Shown here: piece after piece, positions 50,802-60,207 of the stretch
How positions within the stretch are numbered: the stretch's first letter is position 1
How the letters are laid out: every line of letters starts with the position of its first letter
DNA from: Candidatus Chloroploca mongolica
GTDB lineage: Bacteria; Chloroflexota; Chloroflexia; Chloroflexales; Chloroflexaceae
Length of the DNA stretch: 64,000 bases
NCBI RefSeq assembly: GCF_004762035.2
Contig: NZ_SIJK02000031.1
Location: 1-64,000, forward strand
Reading direction: 5' to 3'
Translations under genes and position numbers: made by a program
The notes under the pieces: model-generated
What the model saw: the letters and a program-made list of their open reading frames with translations, nothing else
Told to the model about the DNA's origin: nothing
Database searches by the model: none

Positions 50802-52421
50802 TCAGGGTCTGATGCGCTCGAAGACTTCGTAGCGGCTATCCTCCAGGATCAGCCGGAAGGCACCACGTTCGATAACTGGCTCGTAGAGGCGATTCTCGCG
50901 TGCAAAACGCCCGACAACTAGGTAATCAGGGTCGTTCTTCAGCGGGTCATAGTCAATCACCACCTCTTCGCCCAGCAGGCTGCGCCGATTCAGTTCGACA
51001 TGCAGTTGATCCGGTGGGAAGGTGTAGGGCTGGTTGAGCAGAAAGTGCAACTCACTCTCGTAGGTCTCGATGCGCGTCCCCGGTGGCTCGGCGTTGAGCA
51101 GCGCGGCGACCCGGAAGGCGGCCTGGTCTTCTTCACCATAGTAGCGTACAAACGCAAGACTCGTCAGGCTTAGCCCGGTGGTGACGATGAGCAAGGCTAG
51201 TAGTGCGCCCATACCCAAGCGATTTATCTGGCGGAGGGTCAGCAGATCGGTCAGGCGCTTGAGACTTGCGCTCAGCGCAAACCCTCCCGTCAAATCGCCG
51301 AGCAGTGCGCCAACGAAGATGCTGCCAACGACGATCGGTGGGGCCATATAGCGTGGCACGCCTACCGAGAAGAGCAGAAACCAGCCGAGCCAACTGCCAA
51401 TAAAAGCGAGCAGCGCCAGTTGGATGTACCAATTCGCCTGGTTGCATCTGGTCAGCGTTGCAGGCCGGGCTTCCCCGCGATGATCTGGTTGCACATCATC
51501 ATCGCTACTGAGTGCAAGGTTACGCCTGTGCCACACGTTCCACAGGCCCCACCCAAGGGCCAGCAGTGTCGGTATACCGAAGCTGAGCAGTTGCTGGAGC
51601 GCATAGAAGCGGTTTCGTGAGCCAGTGACCAGCGCGATCACATCGAGTAGTCCCTCAACCGGATCGAGGGGCAAAGCTGGATCAACTGGGAGCCACCCGC
51701 TCAATAGCCCAAGGAGGCGGGTCGTTCCATAACCGCCAAGGATGGCAAGCCCGACCATCCCGGCGATCCGCCACTGCCGCCAGAGCAGCGCGGCGACTAG
51801 TGTTGTTCCGAGCGAGGCCAGCAAAAAGGGCGCGGTCTGCCCTTTGCTGATCCAGGCGAGCCCGAGGCCAAGCATTGCTGGCAGCAACGCCAGCCAGTGG
51901 CCCCGCAAGGCCCACCAGAGTGCGAGATAGCTCGCCAGCAGATAGAGCAACATGGGCATTTCGGCGAGCACCTGGCGCCCCTGGAGTAACGGGTGGATCT
52001 GGGGATGCATCGTCAAGAGTAGCGCCGCAAACACGGTTGCCCAGGCTACCTGCCGGTCAAAGAGCCGGTCGGCCAGCGCGGCAAGCAGTAGGATCACCCC
52101 AACTGCACAGAATACCCCGAAGAGGCGGCCCTGCCACAGACCCACTCCAAACAGCTTCATACCAAGGCCAACCGGAACCGTCACGGTAAACGACGCCTCG
52201 AGCCCGCCGCGGGCCAGTTCGCCATCACGCAAACGCCCGTAATGATCCAGTTCGACCCAATGCCGCGCCACCGACAGCGTCCACCCCTCGTCCCACCACA
52301 TCGGCGGGCCAGCCAGGTTCCAGAGGCCAAAAGCGAGCAAGACGACGGTGAGGAGGAGCCATTGAAAGGAGGCGATCAATCTGGCCTGGGCAGTGTGATC
52401 AGTTTGGTGCCCGTTGTTCAT
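50802..52421 (-). CDS. GT39/ArnT-like membrane glycosyltransferase (paralogue A)
   Basis: A 539-residue polytopic GT-C enzyme with about 12 TM helices. The first outer loop contains MWWDEGWTLSVARHWVELDHYG; its Asp-Glu is the likely catalytic base in this fold. A soluble C-terminal region of about 100 residues follows the last helix. It should transfer a sugar from a polyprenyl-phosphate donor at the outer face of the membrane. It is a close paralogue of 53700-55253. Donor and acceptor are unknown. Confidence 0.82.
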   Translation of the reverse strand: MNNGHQTDHTAQARLIASFQWLLLTVVLLAFGLWNLAGPPMWWDEGWTLSVARHWVELDHYGRLRDGELARGGLEASFTVTVPVGLGMKLFGVGLWQGRLFGVFCAVGVILLLAALADRLFDRQVAWATVFAALLLTMHPQIHPLLQGRQVLAEMPMLLYLLASYLALWWALRGHWLALLPAMLGLGLAWISKGQTAPFLLASLGTTLVAALLWRQWRIAGMVGLAILGGYGTTRLLGLLSGWLPVDPALPLDPVEGLLDVIALVTGSRNRFYALQQLLSFGIPTLLALGWGLWNVWHRRNLALSSDDDVQPDHRGEARPATLTRCNQANWYIQLALLAFIGSWLGWFLLFSVGVPRYMAPPIVVGSIFVGALLGDLTGGFALSASLKRLTDLLTLRQINRLGMGALLALLIVTTGLSLTSLAFVRYYGEEDQAAFRVAALLNAEPPGTRIETYESELHFLLNQPYTFPPDQLHVELNRRSLLGEEVVIDYDPLKNDPDYLVVGRFARENRLYEPVIERGAFRLILEDSRYEVFERIRP

Positions 52422-52439
52422 AGAGCGGTTTCACTAGAC

Positions 52440-52448
52440 TGGTACAAT
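52440..52448 (+). promoter_or_regulatory. Extended -10 before the GT87-like gene
   Basis: TGGTACAAT, identical to the element at 67-75. It lies about 55 bases before the GTG start chosen for the next gene. No -35 is clear. Confidence 0.4.
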
Positions 52449-52503
52449 AGAGTAAGTTTGATAGCGCTTGTCACGTTGTGCGCCCACAATAAGGATCCTG
52501 GTT

Positions 52504-53589
52504 GTGCCTTATTCACGATCAACTCAGCAAACCACACTGATGCGCTTAGTCGCAATGAGCGCTCTTCTGGTTCTCTCATGCGTGCATATCGTCCTTGTGA
52601 TGCGCTATGCTGTGACTGTCATTCCTCTGGGTGGTGATGCTCGTTCGTATATCGCCGCTGCACGGGTCTTGCGTGAAGGTCAGAACCCAGTCGAGGTGCA
52701 GCTTGAACGGGTTCTTCCCGAGGCCGAGGCTGAGATTCCGGTGTACCTCTACCCACCCTTCCTGGCGCTGCTCTTGCTTCCCCTTGCGCAGTTGCCCTAT
52801 CCTACCGCGCTTGCGCTCTGGATGATTCTGGTTGGCGTAACAACGCTTGCGCTCATCATTGTACTGCAACGTCTGGTTCCATGGTATGTCGCGTTTTGCG
52901 GTGTGCTCTTCTTTTTACCAACCTGGCAGTCGCTCTGGCTTGGGCAAATTAACGCGTTGATTGCGGTACTTCTGACGCTTGCGCTGCTGGCTTGCTTGCA
53001 GCATCAAGATGTGCGTGCTGGCGTTGCTTTAGCTATTGGTGCCCTGTTGAAAATCACACCAGGCTTGAGTTTGCTTGTCCTGGCTGTTCACCAACGGTGG
53101 CGTGGTCTGGTCGCTGCTGCCGTAACTGGATTGATCGTGGTGTTTGGCTCACTCCTTCTTACCACCATTGATGTCTGGTATACCGGATCGCTCTATGCCG
53201 CAACCAGCACGTGGACGTCACCCCTTTTGCTCTCGTGGACAGCCATCCTGCGTCAGCAGCCTGGAAGCGTAGCTACGGTTGGGCCACTTGTTGTGACCGC
53301 GATCATGCTGCTCGTCAGCCTTCTCCGCATGCGTCAGATCAGTCCGGCCATGGGTTTTGCCGTGAGCATCATTCTGCCCCTCCTGATCGCAGGGGTGGTC
53401 TGGCACTACTCGGCCGTCACGGTGCTCCCCGCTCTTGCCGTGCTGTGGCAGCATAATGGACGCGCACGCCTGCTTGCGCTGGTCGCGTGGGCTATGATCT
53501 CGCTCATAGGAGGGGTCTTTCAACCGATCATGCTTACGCTCTGCTGGCTTGTTTGTTGCTGGCCGGAACTGCTAGGGTCTGAGGCGTAA
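52504..53589 (+). CDS. DUF2029/GT87-like membrane glycosyltransferase
   Basis: A 361-residue protein with about ten hydrophobic helices. The first outer loop has GGDARSYIAAARVLREGQNPVE and VYLYPPFLALLLLPLAQLP, the pattern of DUF2029 (GT87) polyprenyl-phosphate mannosyltransferases, with an Asp in the loop after TM1. WLGQINALIAVLL and GVALAIGALLKITPGL also fit. The GTG at 52504 follows AAGGA by about nine bases and is preferred over an upstream TTG. It is plus-strand, between two minus-strand GT39-like paralogues. Sugar specificity is unknown. Confidence 0.82.
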   Translation: MPYSRSTQQTTLMRLVAMSALLVLSCVHIVLVMRYAVTVIPLGGDARSYIAAARVLREGQNPVEVQLERVLPEAEAEIPVYLYPPFLALLLLPLAQLPYPTALALWMILVGVTTLALIIVLQRLVPWYVAFCGVLFFLPTWQSLWLGQINALIAVLLTLALLACLQHQDVRAGVALAIGALLKITPGLSLLVLAVHQRWRGLVAAAVTGLIVVFGSLLLTTIDVWYTGSLYAATSTWTSPLLLSWTAILRQQPGSVATVGPLVVTAIMLLVSLLRMRQISPAMGFAVSIILPLLIAGVVWHYSAVTVLPALAVLWQHNGRARLLALVAWAMISLIGGVFQPIMLTLCWLVCCWPELLGSEA

Positions 53590-53699
53590 GTGAGTTGCTC
53601 GCAATGCCGTGCCATCGGCACCGTCCAAGGCTTATTTCACGCGAGGACGAGCATTGGGAAGGGGGAAGGGGGAAGCGGGAGGTAGGGCCGATAGCCTGA

Positions 53700-55253
53700 T
53701 CAGGGTCGTATGCGCTCGAAGATTTCATATGCCCCATCTTTCTTGATCAGGCGAAAAGAACCGTTGTCAATGACAGGTTGATAGAGTTCGTTGCTGCGCG
53801 CAAAGAGGCCGATGACAAGATAGTCGGGATCATTCGTTAGCGGATCATAGTCAATCTCTACGTTGGCACCGAGGATACTACGCTCAAGCAGCGCAACGTG
53901 GATCTGATCAGGTGGAAAAGTGTAAGGTTGGTCAAGCAAAACATGTAATTCACTCTCATAGGTTTCGATCCGTGTGCCAGGGGGATGGGCATTGAGCAAG
54001 GTGGCGACCCGTTGCGCCGAGAAGTCAACGATAGGATAGTAGCGTATCAGGCTCCGAAGAGAGAAATACAACCCCGTAATGGTTAGGATCAGCGCGAGCA
54101 AGGCAGCTGCGCCAGCCCAGGTTGGATGGCGCAGCGTTACGAGATCGGCAAGTTTACGCATACTTTGGGCAAGATGAAAGCGGCTGGTCAGGCTTTGCAA
54201 CAGTACGGCGACAAAGATACTGCCTATCACTACAGGCACGCCCATATAGCGTGGTAGTCCTGCCGAAAGTAGGCTGTACCATCCGAGCCAGCTACCAACA
54301 AAGCTGAGTAAAGCTAACTGTAGATAATAGGCGTTCTGTCGGGGATGTTGTTTTTGTTCATACCAGAGTCTGTGCAAGCCCCATCCTACTCCTAAGAGCG
54401 TGGGTAAAGCAAAGAGGCCAAGATTACTGAGCGCATACCAGCGATTGAGAGGCGTCGAAACGAGAGCAACAACGCTTTCCAGACCTTCTACGTGATCAGT
54501 TGGTAGTTGTGGATCGATCAGTAATGGAGGGACAAGCCGCACGAGCCCCTGTGCTACGGCGTAGCTTCCTACGAGAGCGAGGCCTATCACTGTGACGACG
54601 TTCCACTGGCGCCAGAGCAGTGCGGCCAGCAAGGGGATGACAAGTGAGACTATCAGAAATGGGCCGGTCTGTGCTTTGCTGATCCATGCTAATCCGAGAC
54701 CGAGCATTGCTGGAAGCAAGCTCACCCATTGCCCCCGCAAGGCCCACCAGAGCGCGAGATAGCCCGCTAGCAAATAGAGTAGCATGGGCATCTCGGCGAG
54801 CACCTGGCGGCCCTGGAGCAACGGGTGAACCTCGGGATGCATTGTCAAGAGCAGCGCCGCAAACACGGTTGCCCAGGCCACCTGCCGGTCAAAGAGCCGG
54901 TCGGTCAGCGCGGCAAGCAGCAGGATCACCCCAACCGCACAGAATACCCCGAAGAGTCGGCCCTGCCATAGCCCCACTCCAAACAGCTTCATACTGACGC
55001 CAACCGGAACCGTCACGGTAAATGACGCCTCCAGCCCGCCGCGGGCGAGTTCGCCGTCACGCAAACGCCCGTAATGATCCAGTTCCACCCAGTGCCGTGC
55101 CACCGACAGCGTCCATCCCTCGTCCCACCACATCGACCGACCAGTGAGGTTCCAGAGGCTGAAGGCGAGCAAGACAAGGGTGAGCAAGAGCCAGGGTAGG
55201 AGCTTACGCTCTCTTGACGTGTCCGAGGTTGCTTGAGAAAGGTGTTGTTTCAT
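53700..55253 (-). CDS. GT39/ArnT-like membrane glycosyltransferase (paralogue B)
   Basis: A 517-residue GT-C enzyme with the same layout as 50802-52421, including the MWWDEGWTLSVARHW loop and the C-terminal soluble region with ETYESELH and YTFPPDQ. The DNA for the N-terminal third is nearly identical between the two genes, while the middle and C-terminal parts differ much more. I start at the ATG at 55253 (MKQHLSQATSDTSRE). The pair probably arose by duplication, with later gene conversion or selective divergence. Confidence 0.82.
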   Translation of the reverse strand: MKQHLSQATSDTSRERKLLPWLLLTLVLLAFSLWNLTGRSMWWDEGWTLSVARHWVELDHYGRLRDGELARGGLEASFTVTVPVGVSMKLFGVGLWQGRLFGVFCAVGVILLLAALTDRLFDRQVAWATVFAALLLTMHPEVHPLLQGRQVLAEMPMLLYLLAGYLALWWALRGQWVSLLPAMLGLGLAWISKAQTGPFLIVSLVIPLLAALLWRQWNVVTVIGLALVGSYAVAQGLVRLVPPLLIDPQLPTDHVEGLESVVALVSTPLNRWYALSNLGLFALPTLLGVGWGLHRLWYEQKQHPRQNAYYLQLALLSFVGSWLGWYSLLSAGLPRYMGVPVVIGSIFVAVLLQSLTSRFHLAQSMRKLADLVTLRHPTWAGAAALLALILTITGLYFSLRSLIRYYPIVDFSAQRVATLLNAHPPGTRIETYESELHVLLDQPYTFPPDQIHVALLERSILGANVEIDYDPLTNDPDYLVIGLFARSNELYQPVIDNGSFRLIKKDGAYEIFERIRP

Positions 55254-55393
55254 CGAAGTTTGCACCGAGCAAAAGATTGCCCTGACCGAGTATACTACAA
55301 GTAGCATGTGTTGCCGCTGAAAGCGCAACTTCCAGCCAATGCTTGCTTGTGACCACATATTCGATAACTCTTTTGCACCTCAGGACGTCAGCC

Positions 55394-56935
55394 ATGCAAC
55401 GCGATCACCCGATGCTCCGCCTATTGCCCCAGATGGTGCGCCGCTCGCTTACCCTTGATCATCTCTGGATTGCTACTCTCTTCGCGCTCATTTGGTTTTT
55501 TCTCAGTGTTACCCCATTGCCGCCCAATGATCTGTGGTGGCACATGGCGGCGGGGCGTGCAATGGTGCAGGAAGGTGCCCTGATTACCACGAATCGCTGG
55601 GCCTATACCTTGTCCGTTGATGCTCCGTATGTCTATCAGAGCTGGTTGAGTGAACTGATCATGTATGGTGTCTGGTGGCTTGGCGATGTGCCCTTGCTGG
55701 CGCTTTTGCGAACCGTGGTGATTGTGTTGAGTTATGCCATGCTCACCTGGCATGCCTGGCGGCGTGCAGGCGATGCCCGCGCGGTGAGTCTCGCCCTCTT
55801 TCTGGTGGTTATGGTCGGCTGGAATAACTGGACGCTTCGCCCGCAGACGCTTGCTCTTCTGCCCGGTGCGGCTTTTGTCGTGCTGTTGGAAGAACACCGG
55901 GCGGGGCGTTTGGGGCTGCGCTGGTTGCTTATCTTGCTGCCACTGGTGATGGTGGTATGGGTGAATGTGCATGGCTCATTCATTCTAGGCATCGTCTTAT
56001 TTGCGCTCAGTTGGCTTGGAACCTTTATCAGACTAGCGAACCGTGCGCATGTGGCTGATCCGGCCATCTTTCGGCGGCTCAAAGAACTCTCGCTGGTTGG
56101 GATCGCCATCCTGCTGGCCGCGATGATCAACCCATCAGGCCCAGGCATCTTCTGGTATGTGCGCAGCATGCTCAACAATGTTCCGCTGCAGGTATGGTTC
56201 ATTGAATGGCAACCACCTCAAAATACCATTAATCTGCTCAGCACTGGCTTCTGGTTTTATCTGCTTCTGTTAGGGCTGGCTGTGCTAATGGCGACTGGAT
56301 CGCGTCGTCCCGCACCTCTTGATCTGCTCTGGTATTGTGCGCTGGCGTGGTTGACGATCGGCGGGGTACGGTATGCGATCTGGTTTGCCCTGATCTTGTT
56401 GCCTTTGCTTGCCGACCGCCTGACGGTTCTTTTCCCTGCTCGTCCGCCGGTAGCAGGCAATCCGCGCCTGAATGCGCTCTATCTCAGTTGCCTGTTGGCC
56501 ATGCTGCTGGCCCTGTTACCGTGGATGATGCCAGCCCGTTACCTTGGCCTGGCGCACCTTTTTGCCCACGCCGGGCCATACAACTTTCTATTGAGCAATA
56601 CAACCCCCCTTGCGGCAACGGCGTGGCTCGAAGCGCATCCCATTGAGGGCCGCTTCTGGACGAACATGTCATATACGAGCTATACCATTTGGCATCTTCC
56701 CGACAAGCAGGTCTTTGCCGATTTGCGAGCCGAACTCTTCCCGGTTGCTATCTGGCAAGACTATTTTGCCATTAGTGAGGGCACAGCCGAGAGTCTTGCG
56801 TTGCTGGATCAGTGGCAGATTACGCACCTACTGTTGCCGGTTGATGACGCATTGCATGATCTCTTGAGCGTTACGCCGGGGTGGTGTGAAGTGTACCGTG
56901 ACCAACAGACAACCATCGTTGCCAGGTGTCCGTAA
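55394..56935 (+). CDS. Polytopic GT-C-like membrane protein
   Basis: A 513-residue membrane protein with about 11 hydrophobic helices. The first outer loop PPNDLWWHMAAGRAMVQEG and the conserved NVHGSF region recall a family of uncharacterised GT-C-type transferases common in Chloroflexota. The C-terminal soluble part (from about 400) has FWTNMSYTSYTIWHLPDKQVFADLR. AGGA lies eight bases before the ATG at 55394. It is in a glycan locus, so a glycosyl- or oligosaccharide-transfer role is likely but not shown. Confidence 0.6.
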   Translation: MQRDHPMLRLLPQMVRRSLTLDHLWIATLFALIWFFLSVTPLPPNDLWWHMAAGRAMVQEGALITTNRWAYTLSVDAPYVYQSWLSELIMYGVWWLGDVPLLALLRTVVIVLSYAMLTWHAWRRAGDARAVSLALFLVVMVGWNNWTLRPQTLALLPGAAFVVLLEEHRAGRLGLRWLLILLPLVMVVWVNVHGSFILGIVLFALSWLGTFIRLANRAHVADPAIFRRLKELSLVGIAILLAAMINPSGPGIFWYVRSMLNNVPLQVWFIEWQPPQNTINLLSTGFWFYLLLLGLAVLMATGSRRPAPLDLLWYCALAWLTIGGVRYAIWFALILLPLLADRLTVLFPARPPVAGNPRLNALYLSCLLAMLLALLPWMMPARYLGLAHLFAHAGPYNFLLSNTTPLAATAWLEAHPIEGRFWTNMSYTSYTIWHLPDKQVFADLRAELFPVAIWQDYFAISEGTAESLALLDQWQITHLLLPVDDALHDLLSVTPGWCEVYRDQQTTIVARCP

Positions 56936-56945
56936 GGGGGACGCG

Positions 56946-57737
56946 CTAGCCAGTCTTCCTTGCCACGATCACCAGTTGCCCACAGGTCAACTCGTCACGG
57001 GTATACGCACTGAGTTCTGCCTCGAGTGCGGGGGTGAGCCATTGTTCGCCTTCGCGTGTGCGACAATAGATCTTGATCAGTTCAAGGTGGTGCGCAAATT
57101 CAGCCACATACTGATCCTTACGCCACTCATTCAACGGTACGGTAAAGGGTTGGCACCGCGAACGTAGATGATCCCACGGTTCAACCCCGACAGGTAAGGC
57201 GTTCACCGGGTAGGTGAACGTGAGATTATGCCCGCCTGTAATACAACTAAAGAGATGCACCGCAATCCAAGCCAAGCCACCCGGGCGTAGCACGCGGTGC
57301 AGGTCAGCCACTACTGCTGGCACATCGAGAAAATGCTCAAAGGCCGCCGCAGAGACCACGAGATCAAATGCAGCATCAGGGAACGGCAAACGGCCCACAT
57401 CGCCACACACCAGGGTACGCTGCTGGCGTGGTTCTGGAGGCAAGCCCTGCTGGAGGCGATAGATCTGGCGGGCAACCAGATAGGCCAGATCGGTCTTGCT
57501 GTGCGCTGGCCGATTGACATAATCAATACCATAGACGCGATGACCAGTAGCCTTGAGCAGCGCATATTGTGGCTGGAGGCGCCCATTCGCCAGATCGAGG
57601 ATATCGCGTGGATAGCTCAGATCAATGCATGCAGCGAGATCGCGCTGCAGATCGGCCAGTTGTGCTCGTTCACCGGCACTGCGTTCACCACGCAGCATCT
57701 GGAGAGCATAGCGGGGGTAGTCGGAGAGGAAGGGCAT
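56946..57737 (-). CDS. Class I SAM-dependent methyltransferase
   Basis: A 263-residue methyltransferase with a modified motif I (ILDLANGRLQPQYALLKATGHRVYGIDYV in parts; GxGxG is not perfect), VCGDVGRLPFPDAAFDLVVSAAAFEHFLD (motifs III-IV) and VLRPGGLAWIAV (post-motif). It resembles Methyltransf_11 proteins. Its target is unknown; the glycan context suggests a sugar or lipid. The start is 17 bases after the next methyltransferase gene ends. Confidence 0.78.
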   Translation of the reverse strand: MPFLSDYPRYALQMLRGERSAGERAQLADLQRDLAACIDLSYPRDILDLANGRLQPQYALLKATGHRVYGIDYVNRPAHSKTDLAYLVARQIYRLQQGLPPEPRQQRTLVCGDVGRLPFPDAAFDLVVSAAAFEHFLDVPAVVADLHRVLRPGGLAWIAVHLFSCITGGHNLTFTYPVNALPVGVEPWDHLRSRCQPFTVPLNEWRKDQYVAEFAHHLELIKIYCRTREGEQWLTPALEAELSAYTRDELTCGQLVIVARKTG

Positions 57738-57754
57738 AGGGTGGCCTCAAGGGA

Positions 57755-58582
57755 TTATGTTGTAGATGAACGGCGAAAGGTAAACTCGTTACAACCAAGC
57801 CCATCAAGTGTTTTCAGATACTCAAGCTGAAAACCATAATCATGGCGCAGGCGGGTAAAGACTTCACCGGCGGTCGCATACTCATAGGGATAGCCGCCGA
57901 TCCAGTCGCGCAGATCGTGCCAAAAGTCCATACCCCGTTCCTCGTCGCTGTTGTAGCGTCGAATCGTCGTCAACGGATTGCGCATCGCTGCCGCATCCTT
58001 CAAGAGGAAGGCTGAAGCATAGCCTAACTCAAGCACACGGCGAACTGGCGGATCCACTTGGTTGTAGAAGAGCTTGATGGCCCGCCAACGTGCGGAGCCA
58101 ACCAGTTGACTACGTACCTCGTTGTAAATGGCTAGTGCAAACAATCCACCAGGTGCAACCTTTGCCGCAGTAGATGCAATCGCTTGCCACATCGCACCCG
58201 TATGGTGCAAAACGCCCCAGGCATAGACCACATCAGCCGGAGCGAGCGTAGCCATAAAGGTTGCATCAAGTACCGAACCTTGACGGATTGACCATTGCTC
58301 TGGCGCTATGCCCATCTGCTCACGGAGCGCCAAGCTGGTGCGTACCGCATCCGCATCATAGTCAAAACTAGCAACCTCCACGGCCCCCAAGCGGCAAGCC
58401 GCTAGCGAAAAGAGGCCACTGCCACAGCCAATATCCAGAAAGGTACGGCCTTGCAAGCTCGTCGTATTGAGCATCAGTTGCAGCGACGCCACCGCATGCT
58501 CAATGCGCCCTGGTGATAGGGCTGTCGCAACATAGCTTTGCCAGTTCGAGCCGAAGCGAAAGCGGATAGGCTCTTCTTTCAT
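57755..58582 (-). CDS. Class I SAM-dependent methyltransferase
   Basis: A 275-residue methyltransferase with FLDIGCGSGLFSLAACRLGA (motif I), VASFDYDADAV (motif II), ADVVYAWGVLHHTGAMW and VAPGGLFALAIYNE. It resembles the class of sugar or small-molecule methyltransferases seen in surface polysaccharide loci. The start lies beside an IS remnant. Its substrate is unknown. Confidence 0.82.
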   Translation of the reverse strand: MKEEPIRFRFGSNWQSYVATALSPGRIEHAVASLQLMLNTTSLQGRTFLDIGCGSGLFSLAACRLGAVEVASFDYDADAVRTSLALREQMGIAPEQWSIRQGSVLDATFMATLAPADVVYAWGVLHHTGAMWQAIASTAAKVAPGGLFALAIYNEVRSQLVGSARWRAIKLFYNQVDPPVRRVLELGYASAFLLKDAAAMRNPLTTIRRYNSDEERGMDFWHDLRDWIGGYPYEYATAGEVFTRLRHDYGFQLEYLKTLDGLGCNEFTFRRSSTT

Positions 58583-58605
58583 TGCAATATCTCCTCAATC
58601 ATTTA

Positions 58606-58842
58606 CTTAAAAAAGGTCGTGTCCTCGAAGATGCATACGAATTCCGCAAGCACCAGACCAGCGACTTCGTCGAGGGGCTGAACAACAAACTGAAGGTGCT
58701 CAAGCGCCGCTGTTTCGGCATGACCAATCACCGCAACCTCTTCCAACGCATCACGCTTGACCTCGAAGGCTATCGGCGGTTCGACTCGCAAACGGATCCT
58801 TTAGGGCCGACACCGGGAAATCCCGGAGAGCCTAATTTTTCA
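58606..58842 (+). pseudogene. ISL3-family transposase remnant
   Basis: The translated stretch SDFVEGLNNKLKVLKRRCFG followed by MTNHRNLFQRITLDLEGYRRF matches the C-terminus of ISL3-type transposases. The rest of the transposase is missing. GGCTCTCCGGGATTTCCCGG (minus strand, ending near 58842) looks like a terminal inverted repeat, marking the right end. Base composition changes to AT-rich just after it. Confidence 0.7.
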
Positions 58843-58981
58843 GAAACAGCTGCATATTTTGTGATTAGAGAAAAATACTCTCAAACATTAATATCATTTA
58901 GAAATAAGCCTTCAACATGTTAACGAAACCGATATCTTGAAAATGAAACCATCAATCCTGAAGTGACAGCAGTTACAGAAA
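58843..58981. other. AT-rich intergenic region
   Basis: Between the IS remnant and the flippase-like gene. No gene or clear site is seen. Confidence 0.5.
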
Positions 58982-60016
58982 TCATGATCTATTCTTTTGG
59001 TTAATCAACATATCCAATGGAATATATAATAATACCAACAAATTAGCTATATAGAAAATTATCCTTGAGCCAATAACCATAGGAATAAGCACCTGTTCGT
59101 CCAAGCCAAACAAGCCAAACAAGTAAATCGATGTTATTTCTATAGTGCCTAATCCGCCAAAAACATGAATTGGTATCATTCCTATAATTTGAACAACTAA
59201 TACTACAAATAATATATATCCAAAGAACAAATCGAGAGAAAATAATCGCAAGGTTGCAAACAAAGAAAACGTAGAGACCAAAAGAATAGCTAATGATGTT
59301 AAGGATAGTAATTTAAACATTTTCAAAAAAACATCTAAATCATTAATTATTTCTGCTAGTATACTCATAAATTTTTTTACTACGTTTAAATGATTGACTT
59401 TTATTATAGAAAATAGATACCAAGACAATTTAATAAAACGAGATCGAAAAATAATCAATGCAATGAACAGTAATACGATGCATAAGATTATCAAAAACAA
59501 CCATAAAATCAGAAAAAAAACCGTCTCGATTTTAGAAAAAGACAACCATGTTGCAATCGGTAAAGCAAAAAGAATTATTAGTAGATCACTAAATCGAGCG
59601 ATAACCAAAGATGAGGTACTTTGAGTAATTCGAATATTATAACGCCCTCGTAAGATGGCAACGAATGAAACTATACCTGCAGCAGATGAAACTAGATTTC
59701 CAATAGAATTTTGAATAATAACAAGATTGAGTGCTTGATGAAAATTTATACTTTTTTTTATTAAACACCAGTATCGATACGTAAACAGGGCAGTTGAAAG
59801 GATAAACATTATCGAATAAAGGAGAAGCCATTTTAAATCTACTTGATTTAACAATAGAATAAAATCGGCAGAATTAGTTTGAGATAATATAAAAACAAAA
59901 AGTAATATAGCAAGGATTATTTTTGTATATTCTAATAATTTTTCTCGCTTCTCAGGACGATTACCTTGTTTCTCTTCACGAGAAATATCTTCTTGCTGTA
60001 GATGATGTTGACTCAT
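58982..60016 (-). CDS. LPG synthase-TM/UPF0104-like membrane protein (putative flippase)
   Basis: A 344-residue protein with about eight to nine TM helices, matching the lysylphosphatidylglycerol synthase TM region family: SAAGIVSFVAILRGRY, IGMIPIHVFGGLGTIEITSIYLFG. Many members move or flip lipid-linked glycans; others are accessory to surface polysaccharide synthesis. The gene is much more AT-rich than its neighbours, and an IS remnant lies next to it, indicating acquisition by transfer. The N-terminal 25 residues are charged and cytosolic. Confidence 0.7.
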   Translation of the reverse strand: MSQHHLQQEDISREEKQGNRPEKREKLLEYTKIILAILLFVFILSQTNSADFILLLNQVDLKWLLLYSIMFILSTALFTYRYWCLIKKSINFHQALNLVIIQNSIGNLVSSAAGIVSFVAILRGRYNIRITQSTSSLVIARFSDLLIILFALPIATWLSFSKIETVFFLILWLFLIILCIVLLFIALIIFRSRFIKLSWYLFSIIKVNHLNVVKKFMSILAEIINDLDVFLKMFKLLSLTSLAILLVSTFSLFATLRLFSLDLFFGYILFVVLVVQIIGMIPIHVFGGLGTIEITSIYLFGLFGLDEQVLIPMVIGSRIIFYIANLLVLLYIPLDMLINQKNRS

Positions 60017-60207
60017 AAGCTTAAACTACCTCTATCTGTTAAATTATATTTATTTACTGGTTCTGGTGCTTCTTCTAATAAACCTGTATGAACTGGATGT
60101 TCTAGATTACCCGCTTGATTGCCTGCCAAAGGAGATGCCTCTATCCCAGTAACTTTCCATAGTTTCACTTCAACAGGCAGTTTCGAATGATTATTGAGTG
60201 AATACAT
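60013..60207 (-). CDS. Small hypothetical protein between GT4 and flippase-like genes
   Basis: A 64-residue open frame. It starts inside the end of the GT4 gene (ATG at 60207), with GGAG six bases upstream, and its stop overlaps the next start as ATGA. These junctions favour a real, translationally coupled gene. There is no recognised domain, signal peptide or TM helix; the sequence is Pro-, Glu- and Leu-rich. A chance open frame is still possible. Confidence 0.45.
   Translation of the reverse strand: MYSLNNHSKLPVEVKLWKVTGIEASPLAGNQAGNLEHPVHTGLLEEAPEPVNKYNLTDRGSLSL

Noticed and set aside
53590-53699. Possible short gene or terminator after the GT87-like gene
   Set aside because: Only a weak GCCGTGCC-atc-GGCAC hairpin and purine-rich sequence are present; no open frame is supported.
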